From the NCBI RefSeq assembly GCF_016811915.1, contig NZ_CP069127.1, positions 5,664,501 to 5,728,500 of the forward strand: DNA of 64,000 bases. Reading direction: 5' to 3'. Source of the stretch: Brevibacillus choshinensis (GTDB lineage Bacteria; Bacillota; Bacilli; Brevibacillales; Brevibacillaceae). This document shows, in pieces, positions 58,229 to 64,000 of this stretch. The number at the start of each line of letters is the position of its first letter. Position 1 is the first letter of the stretch. Below the pieces are notes generated by a model. It worked only from the letters and a program-made list of their open reading frames with translations, was not told where the DNA came from and did no database searches. Position numbers and translations under genes: made by a program.

Positions 58229-61200
58229 TCACACTCCAGCAACAAATTCAACGTAAAGAGTTACATCTTTCACTGCTTTACCGTTTTTATCTTTCAAGCC
58301 TTTAACTGTGATGATGTAAGTTTTTGTAGTGTCCAGTTTAGCAGTCTTGAAGCTCAATACTTTTGCATCTGTCGCAACCTCAGATACCGTTACGTTACCA
58401 AGCGTATCTTCATTAGTAACAGTTACCGTTGCATCTTTGCTGTTAATTTCTTGATCAAATGCAATGTTGAAGTTTCTAACAGATGCATCAGCTGGAAGAG
58501 TTACAATACCATCTACAACTGCTTCATCGTTAACTGTATTAACTTTTGGTGCCGTGACTACTTCTTCCCCATCGCCAGGATTTGGTACATAGTCTGGTTG
58601 GCTTTGTTTCAGGAAGTCCGTAACTGCTTTAGTGGAGATGTGTTGCGTGCGGATCTCATCATCGCTAGAAACTACCAGTACATAGTCAAAGCGAGTTCCG
58701 TCAATATCGGCGCTATCGATCATTACGATGTAGTCGCCTTCATCTACTCCATCAATTCCTTCAAGACCGTCATACACATCAATGAACGCAGTGGATGCTT
58801 TTGTGTAATATTTTTGTGTCTTTCCGTCAGCATAGTTGAAGGAAATAGTGTTACCATCAACTTCGTCAACGCGAGCAACAACCAATTTGTCGATTCCTGC
58901 TTTTTCACGTTCGTCTTCAGGCATGAGCGTAGCTGATTTAGAAGCAGTGTTATCAATGTGGTTGTTATTTACAACCTCGACTACATCGTCAACAATAACT
59001 TCTCCATCAGAATTCAGTGTGAAAGAAATGACATCTCCACGTCTGATGTCTTGATCAACTTTCAAATCATCAGCGTCGCCATCCAATTTGTACTCTTTTT
59101 CAGTGACAGAATCACCATCTTTTGTAACTATAGTGATAGTGTCCTGTTTACTAGCAGTACCATATTGTTTGACCATACCAAACTGATGGTCGCCACCCAA
59201 ACCACTGCCATCTACTACGAAGATCGCTTGAACTTCACCTTTGTCTTCATCCACTGAGTACCAAACCTTCAGATCGCTCTTCTTAGCAACATCCTTAAAT
59301 TTAGCAGTACCAGCGTTTTTCAGTTCACCACGTTTAGTTCCAGTAGCTGGAGTAAGGTCACCAGTCATTTTGAAGACAGCAGTCTTATCGGTTACTTCAT
59401 AATCACCAACGACGTCGTCATCTTCATCCGCAAGTTTATCCCAAGTGCTTTTCTCGGAGTATTTCAGCTTGCTATCAAGAACTTTGACTTTATCAACTTC
59501 GCCTTTGGAATCAAAATTAACTTCCAAAAGAACGGTTTGATTGGCATCAGTAGCTGAGTCCTCTTTAACTACCTTAGGTTGCAGAAGCTCAACTAAATCC
59601 TTTTCGAAAGCTTCACGCTTATCATTGGATTTATCGTAGTTAACCCCATATCTATCGTAGATGTCCTTTTGATCCAAAGATACGATTTGTGTTTTACCTT
59701 TTTGGGTCATAACAGTAAAGTCATAAGTATCTTTGCTGGAGTTATAGGTAGCACCCTTAGTGATGATTGCCAATGGTTTACGATCATCGATCGCGTCTTT
59801 TGTTTCGATGTGACGAACTCGACCGGATGGATCCAAGAGAAGTTTTACTTCTTCTCCATCAAGGTTGCTAATCAGATCCAAGTCGGAATTAACCTTCTTA
59901 ACATCTTTATTTGCGTTTTCGGAGTAAGAAGCATCTGGATATACTTTGTAAGTTTTACCACCAACAGTCAGACGAATGTCTGTCTTGTTACGGCTTACCA
60001 CTTTTTCTACTTTTCCTTCTGCAACGTTACGGTTAGCAAACACCAAGTACTTATCTTTATCACCATCAGCATAGTATACCGAGTAAACATCGGATTCTTT
60101 CAGATCACCCAGTTTAGCTGGTTGGCCATCAAGGAATACCAAGAAGTCTTTTCCTTCATCCTGATCTTCCAAGTCGCTAAATTTGGAGTTATCCAAGTTG
60201 GTGATTTTCTTCTTATCAGCATCGATTTTGCTAATAACTTTGGAACCGTATTTAACGCCTTTTACGCTTTTATCAATTGTTTGATCGTCAATGATGTGGA
60301 GGTATGCAACTTCATTGTTATCATTCAAAACAACTTTAACACCAAACGTGTCGTTGTCTTTGTAAATTTTGCTCAGAGCATCTACTGGATCGTTGAAACG
60401 AGTGAAGTTATAAGTGATTTTCGTATCTTCCGTCAAGCGATACGATTTCTCGCTACCATCCATTTCGATTTTTACATCATCCAAATCAGACTTGCTAAGA
60501 TCTTTTACAATATCATCTGTGAAGGCTTTACCTTTCAGGTACAGAGCACTCACACGGTCCATAACGACATCTTCGTCTTCGGAACCTTCCATCCAAACGA
60601 TGACATTTTCTCGGTCATCTTTGATCCACACTTGTACTTTTTGACCATCAAATGCGTTAGGATTGATGCCTTCAGCTACTTTATAAGTAGTGTTGCTACC
60701 CAGATCAGCATCTTTTCCATTCAAAGTAACTTCATTTGCTTTCAAACTACCCAGACCAATAGCAGGTACGTTTGTTACAAGTGGCAATTCATCAGAATTG
60801 TTACCCTTTTCGTGAGCCCAGTCCATATCACGTACGGTAACTTTCAAATATTTAGTCAAGAGAGTTTCGTCAGTTACGTTAAAACGGATGTCAGTACCGT
60901 ATTCGATTTGCTCCATCAGCTTAACGCGAAGAGCGTTGTCCAGCATTTTGAAGATGTCGCCGCGAACTGCTGCATTGTTAGGGTTGTTGATACCTTTTGC
61001 AATGTTCAGTTCGGAACCTTTGGAGATCATGCTGTTCGGCCATACACCTCGAACGGATGGCTCATAACCCAAAGCACGAACGATCATGGTTACTGCTTCA
61101 GCATAAGTAACTTGGTTTTGTGGTTTAAAAGATTTGTCCGGGAAACCTTTTACGATTTCTTCACCGGAAGCTACGTTTACAAAACCAGCGAACCAGTCAG

Positions 61201-61582
61201 TGGATCTAACATCTGTGTAAGTAGTGTTGAATTGTGCCAGTTTCGCACCTTGCTCCAGACCGCGAGCGCGAACGATTAGAGTAGCGAACTCTGCACGAGT
61301 GATGGTTTTGTCTGCACCGAAATCGCCGTTGCCATAACCTGCTACCAGGCCAAGAGCTTCCAGACGTTTTACGGTTTTCTCCATTGCAGCATCCATTTTA
61401 GGAGCTGTAGTTGTGTCCTCTGCTGCGAAAGCCATTGGAGCAACTGTGAGTGCGAGCGCACTAGCCAATACACTGTTAACGACCTTTTTCATAACCTTGT
61501 GTTCTCCTCCTCTAGTATAAACAAATTGTTCTTGGGGAATATTTGTTGATCTATCTTTCTTTTTAAAGCCCGAATCCTGCAA
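58229..61582 (-). CDS. S-layer protein (middle/hexagonal wall protein type)
   Basis: The signal peptide MKKVVNSVLASALALTVAPM...FA and leader are those of the Brevibacillus cell wall protein gene. Three SLH domains cover about the first 200 mature residues (KRLEALGLVAGYGNGDFGADKTITRAEFATLIV, TDWFAGFVNVASGEEIVKGFPD, AAVRGDIFKMLDNAL, each shown in part). The rest is the beta-rich crystalline array part, ending with an Ig-like region (DKNGKAVKDVTLYVEFVAGV). Two starts are possible: TTG at 61582 after AAAGGAGGTGA (1117 residues) and ATG at 61492 after GAGGAGGAG (1087 residues). The ATG is the signal-peptide start. The protein coats the cell by SLH binding to the wall polymer. Confidence 0.93.
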   Translation of the reverse strand: MQDSGFKKKDRSTNIPQEQFVYTRGGEHKVMKKVVNSVLASALALTVAPMAFAAEDTTTAPKMDAAMEKTVKRLEALGLVAGYGNGDFGADKTITRAEFATLIVRARGLEQGAKLAQFNTTYTDVRSTDWFAGFVNVASGEEIVKGFPDKSFKPQNQVTYAEAVTMIVRALGYEPSVRGVWPNSMISKGSELNIAKGINNPNNAAVRGDIFKMLDNALRVKLMEQIEYGTDIRFNVTDETLLTKYLKVTVRDMDWAHEKGNNSDELPLVTNVPAIGLGSLKANEVTLNGKDADLGSNTTYKVAEGINPNAFDGQKVQVWIKDDRENVIVWMEGSEDEDVVMDRVSALYLKGKAFTDDIVKDLSKSDLDDVKIEMDGSEKSYRLTEDTKITYNFTRFNDPVDALSKIYKDNDTFGVKVVLNDNNEVAYLHIIDDQTIDKSVKGVKYGSKVISKIDADKKKITNLDNSKFSDLEDQDEGKDFLVFLDGQPAKLGDLKESDVYSVYYADGDKDKYLVFANRNVAEGKVEKVVSRNKTDIRLTVGGKTYKVYPDASYSENANKDVKKVNSDLDLISNLDGEEVKLLLDPSGRVRHIETKDAIDDRKPLAIITKGATYNSSKDTYDFTVMTQKGKTQIVSLDQKDIYDRYGVNYDKSNDKREAFEKDLVELLQPKVVKEDSATDANQTVLLEVNFDSKGEVDKVKVLDSKLKYSEKSTWDKLADEDDDVVGDYEVTDKTAVFKMTGDLTPATGTKRGELKNAGTAKFKDVAKKSDLKVWYSVDEDKGEVQAIFVVDGSGLGGDHQFGMVKQYGTASKQDTITIVTKDGDSVTEKEYKLDGDADDLKVDQDIRRGDVISFTLNSDGEVIVDDVVEVVNNNHIDNTASKSATLMPEDEREKAGIDKLVVARVDEVDGNTISFNYADGKTQKYYTKASTAFIDVYDGLEGIDGVDEGDYIVMIDSADIDGTRFDYVLVVSSDDEIRTQHISTKAVTDFLKQSQPDYVPNPGDGEEVVTAPKVNTVNDEAVVDGIVTLPADASVRNFNIAFDQEINSKDATVTVTNEDTLGNVTVSEVATDAKVLSFKTAKLDTTKTYIITVKGLKDKNGKAVKDVTLYVEFVAGV

Positions 61583-61600
61583 GCGCGTGTCACCTCCTTT
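61490..61600 (-). promoter_or_regulatory. Tandem ribosome-binding sites and double start of the S-layer gene
   Basis: The first site AAAGGAGGTGA (about 61594-61604) precedes TTG at 61582. The second, GAGGAGGAG (about 61501-61509), precedes ATG at 61492 in the same frame. The 30 codons between them read LQDSGFKKKDRSTNIPQEQF and onward, a hydrophilic extension. This layout is known from Brevibacillus cwp genes. Confidence 0.85.
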
Positions 61601-61637
61601 CGCAGGACAGCTTCGCTTTTTTGTGTTAAAAATCTCT

Positions 61638-61668
61638 AGTATATTCAGTATTGTGTAAAATGTAACAA
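61638..61668 (-). promoter_or_regulatory. Proximal promoter of the S-layer gene
   Basis: TTGTTA (61663-61668) and TATACT (61638-61643) with a 19-bp spacer on the minus strand. It resembles the strong P2 promoter region described for Brevibacillus cwp operons. Confidence 0.6.
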
Positions 61669-61854
61669 TCACTAGTGTAACACAAATGCTAGAATCCGTG
61701 AATCTTTTTTACACAATTCCCCGTTTTTCGTGTGACACCCTATTAAACGCCTCAGTCGAGCAAAAGTTGCGGCGCCTCAGAAAAAAAGTTTAAAGAAATT
61801 TTCATGGTCGTATTCACTTGTAATATGTAAGCAGTGACATCCGCCACAACTCGT

Positions 61855-61883
61855 ATTATAGGGTACGCCGGACGGACTGTCAC
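61855..61883 (-). promoter_or_regulatory. Distal promoter of the S-layer gene
   Basis: GTGACA (61878-61883), a 17-bp spacer and TATAAT (61855-61860). It would produce a leader of about 270 nt to the TTG and 360 nt to the ATG start. Multiple promoters are typical of cwp operons. Confidence 0.65.
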
Positions 61884-61928
61884 CATTGAACCTTTTTCCA
61901 GTTCCATTCAAAACCTTACAAATTCTTC

Positions 61929-63305
61929 TTAGCTTCCGAGGGCAGTTTCAAAGTTTACCACAGCCAGATTGTACTGCAGGATCGCTTTTTGGTACTGATT
62001 CTCACGGTTGGATAATTCCTCCTCGGCTTGAATCACTTCGAGGGTCGTTGCCAGACCGTTTTCAAAGCGCAAATTGGTCAAACGATAGCTCTCAGCCGCG
62101 GAATCTTTCGCGGTTTTTTGGTAATCGATCGCTTCTCTGGCAGCATTCAGGTTCAAATAAGCCTGAGAAACTTCTTTGGTGATCGATCGTTTTTGCTCTT
62201 CGATGGCCATTTTCGATTTTTCTACATTATTACGTGCGACACGACCCTGCATACTGGATAGAGCGGAGTACTCCTCAATCAGCTTCACATTCAGCTCCGC
62301 CAATTTCAGCTCTTCCTGCACCTTTGTCAATTCGATACGCTTTGCCAATGCTTGATCTTCCGCCTGTTGCATGGTCATCTTGATCGGAGCCGTCTGCTTG
62401 TTGGAGGAGACGACCTTCCAGCTTTTCGTCAGGTCCACGCCAAGGAAGTCGTTGAGATCCATGCGAGCCACTTCCACAGCGTTCTGCGCGCTGGTCAGAC
62501 TTGCCTGGGCACCTGCCACTCCCATTTCAGCCTGAAGGACATCCGTTTTTGCCTTCGTTCCCACCTGGAACGCCGCTTTTGCTACCTTCAGCTGGGTTTG
62601 GGCACGCGTCAGACTCTGTTTTTTCAATTCCAGATCGTCTTGGGCAAAGATCAGGTTGTAGTACGCTTGCTGAGCCCCCAGCTTGATCTTGCCTTCCGTT
62701 GCAGTGACTTGCATGGCATTCAGCTTCGTTGTCATTTCCAATTGGGCATTGCCCACGTATTTTGCTTTCGCTGCGCTTAGAGACTCAATCATATCCGCAG
62801 GCATTTCTGCAGAGGTTTTATAGGAGAGCATTTGGTTCAGGTCTGCATTTTTCGCATCGAGACGTGCAGTCACCAAAGTCGCGTTGGTCTCCAGTGCTTG
62901 CTGAATTGCTTTTTCCAGTGTCAGCTGGTCTGCTGCTGTGCTGGAAGGAGCTGTTGTAGCAGGCGTCGTAGTTACTGGTGCTGTTGTTGCTGGTGTCGTA
63001 TTTGTAGTTGTGTTCGTGTTCGTTGTCGTCGATGCCGTTGTTGTCTTGTCTGTATTCGAGTTTGCAGCAGGTGTTTGGGAGCCAGCAGTAGTTTGGTCCT
63101 TCGCATCCGTTGCAGTTGTTGTTGTTTCTGCTCCGGCAGCAGTAGTTGCTTTTGTCTGCTCCGTTGTCGCAGCAGCTGTCGTTTTGATTTGCTCGGTCGT
63201 CGATGTATTTGCAGATGCCGTCAAGGTTCCTGCGCCAATCGCCGTAGTCAAAACTGCCGCCAAACTAATGGTCATCCATTTTTTGTTTGAATATGGAAAA
63301 TTCAC
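61929..63305 (-). CDS. TolC-family protein in a Gram-positive
   Basis: A 458-residue secreted protein. Signal peptide ISLAAVLTTAIGAGTLTASA, then about 90 residues of Thr/Ala/Asn low-complexity linker, then a TolC-type helical domain from residue ~125: LTLEKAIQQALETN, ARLDAKNADLNQMLSYK, AQQAYYNLIFAQDDLELKKQS, TDVLQAEMGVAGAQASL, ELTKVQEELKLAELNV and LATTLEVIQAEEELSNRENQY. It has the two-fold repeated LxxA..NN..L pattern of TolC helical barrels. Without an outer membrane its role cannot be export pore in the classical sense. A wall or S-layer association is possible. It lies upstream of the S-layer gene on the same strand. Confidence 0.8.
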   Translation of the reverse strand: MNFPYSNKKWMTISLAAVLTTAIGAGTLTASANTSTTEQIKTTAAATTEQTKATTAAGAETTTTATDAKDQTTAGSQTPAANSNTDKTTTASTTTNTNTTTNTTPATTAPVTTTPATTAPSSTAADQLTLEKAIQQALETNATLVTARLDAKNADLNQMLSYKTSAEMPADMIESLSAAKAKYVGNAQLEMTTKLNAMQVTATEGKIKLGAQQAYYNLIFAQDDLELKKQSLTRAQTQLKVAKAAFQVGTKAKTDVLQAEMGVAGAQASLTSAQNAVEVARMDLNDFLGVDLTKSWKVVSSNKQTAPIKMTMQQAEDQALAKRIELTKVQEELKLAELNVKLIEEYSALSSMQGRVARNNVEKSKMAIEEQKRSITKEVSQAYLNLNAAREAIDYQKTAKDSAAESYRLTNLRFENGLATTLEVIQAEEELSNRENQYQKAILQYNLAVVNFETALGS

Positions 63306-63595
63306 TCGTTGCCACTCCTTTTTAAATTGTTTTGATGATAAAATCTTTCACCACTTGAAATATTGCTGTTTGTCCCAAAATCACTATATCACAGAGTAAA
63401 GTTTCGTACACGAAAAATTAGTATAATACCACTATTTTCATAAGGGATTAGGCACACTGTATCATGTATAGATCATCCCTTTCCTGTTTATTCCCTTTCA
63501 TGCCCCCTAGATTAATACGATTATGTGTCAAAAAAATTTCAGGATTCGCTTAACAATGTGCGACATGCTATCCTTTTTCTTGAGGTGAATCGACT
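63306..63595. promoter_or_regulatory. Divergent promoter region between the TolC-type and yigZ-type genes
   Basis: An AT-rich stretch with TATACTA- and TATTAT-like elements near 63421-63432 on the minus strand, and the yigZ-type leader on the plus strand. Exact promoters cannot be fixed. Confidence 0.4.
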
Positions 63596-64000
63596 ATGCT
63601 GCAACAATACAAGACCGTAGCCGGTTACGGAGAGGACTATATTGTGATTGAGCGTTCCCGTTTTATTGGGTATGCGCAACGGGTGACGACAGAAGAAGAG
63701 GCAACCGCTTTTATTGCTATGATCAATAAGAAGCATTGGGATGCGACGCACAACTGCTCAGCTTTTGTCATCGGTGAGAATGATCAGATCCAGCGTTCGA
63801 GTGATGATGGTGAGCCGAGCGGAACTGCGGGCAAGCCGATCCTCGAGTGCATCAAGAAAAACGGGGTAAAAGATACCGTCGTTGTCGTGACCCGATATTT
63901 CGGCGGAATCAAGCTCGGCGCTGGCGGGCTGGTGCGTGCTTATACGGCAGGGACAGTCACTGCTTTGAAAGCCGCCAAGATCGTCATACATACCCTTCAT
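63596..64000 (+). CDS. YigZ/IMPACT family protein, N-terminal part
   Basis: The first 135 codons are in the window and the gene continues beyond. TGAGGTGA precedes the ATG. Family signature: IVIERSRFIGYAQRV, then HWDATHNCSAFVIG, SSDDGEPSGTAGKPIL and VVVTRYFGGIKLGAGGLVRAY. The YigZ/IMPACT family is conserved from bacteria to eukaryotes. The bacterial function is unclear. The missing C-terminal part would be a short EF-G-like domain. Confidence 0.92.
   Translation, partial: MLQQYKTVAGYGEDYIVIERSRFIGYAQRVTTEEEATAFIAMINKKHWDATHNCSAFVIGENDQIQRSSDDGEPSGTAGKPILECIKKNGVKDTVVVVTRYFGGIKLGAGGLVRAYTAGTVTALKAAKIVIHTLH

Noticed and set aside
59669..61279. 536-codon plus-strand frame opposite the S-layer gene
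   Set aside because: Antisense shadow of a well-supported coding sequence. It has no start signal and a Phe/Ile-rich composition typical of antisense frames.

Overview
The window looks like a chromosomal segment of a Brevibacillus-type Gram-positive spore former. The best evidence is the S-layer gene at 58229-61582. Its signal peptide (MKKVVNSVLASALALTVAPM...) and its double ribosome-binding-site leader are those of the Brevibacillus middle/hexagonal wall protein (cwp) gene. Gene order (hpf-secA, comF-yvyF-flgM-flgN-flgK-flgL-yviE-fliW-csrA-hag, degS-degU) is that of Bacilli. Nearly all real genes are on the minus strand, so transcription mostly runs from high to low coordinates.

Layout. (1) 1-6.2 kb: start of secA, hpf, an HD-GYP protein on the plus strand, a cold-shock protein, an amino-acid ABC transporter (permease and binding lipoprotein, no ATPase), a cluster of DnaA-box-like 9-mers, a motA/motB-like pair and a yjfB-like gene. 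(2) 6.4-24.3 kb: a late flagellar block (flaG-fliD-fliS-fliT, yaaR, a 602-aa flagellin, a second FliS-like gene, ylqH/ylqG-like genes, the flagellin methylase fliB, a 277-aa hag, csrA, fliW, yviE, flgL, flgK, flgN, flgM, yvyF). Several transcription units begin with well-spaced sigma-D promoters. CsrA/FliW and FlgM are the expected post-transcriptional and sigma-factor control loops for hag. (3) 24.4-32.2 kb: comFC, comFA, degU, degS with an overlapping polysaccharide deacetylase, and metK under an S-box (SAM-I) riboswitch. (4) 32.2-40.5 kb: cell-surface genes, comprising a secreted S8 protease with SLH anchors, three consecutive SlaP-like S-layer assembly proteins and a broken S8 protease with four Ig-like domains.

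(5) 40.5-51.6 kb is an accessory, decaying region. It holds a degenerate IS200/IS605 element, two tyrosine recombinases that are both frameshifted, excisionase-like small proteins, an IS3 transposase remnant, several other frameshifted small genes and a fossil of an S-layer gene 5' end (45070-45303). (6) 51.9-61.6 kb is the S-layer locus. It has the intact SLH S-layer gene and a wall/surface protein with twelve almost identical 73-residue FIVAR-like repeats. Each of these genes is followed by its terminator, an ORF-less class C group II intron, and then an orphan 3' fragment of another secreted gene. (7) 61.9-64 kb: a TolC-family protein and the start of a yigZ-type gene.

The most interesting items are: the repeated arrangement gene-terminator-intron-orphan 3' end in the S-layer locus; a predicted ~58-nt plus-strand RNA at about 38780-38838 whose 9-bp terminator stem carries a CCUCC (anti-Shine-Dalgarno) loop; the DnaA-box cluster at 4035-4110; and the recently homogenised repeats in two long proteins. 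No homology search was possible. Family names rest on motif recognition and gene order.
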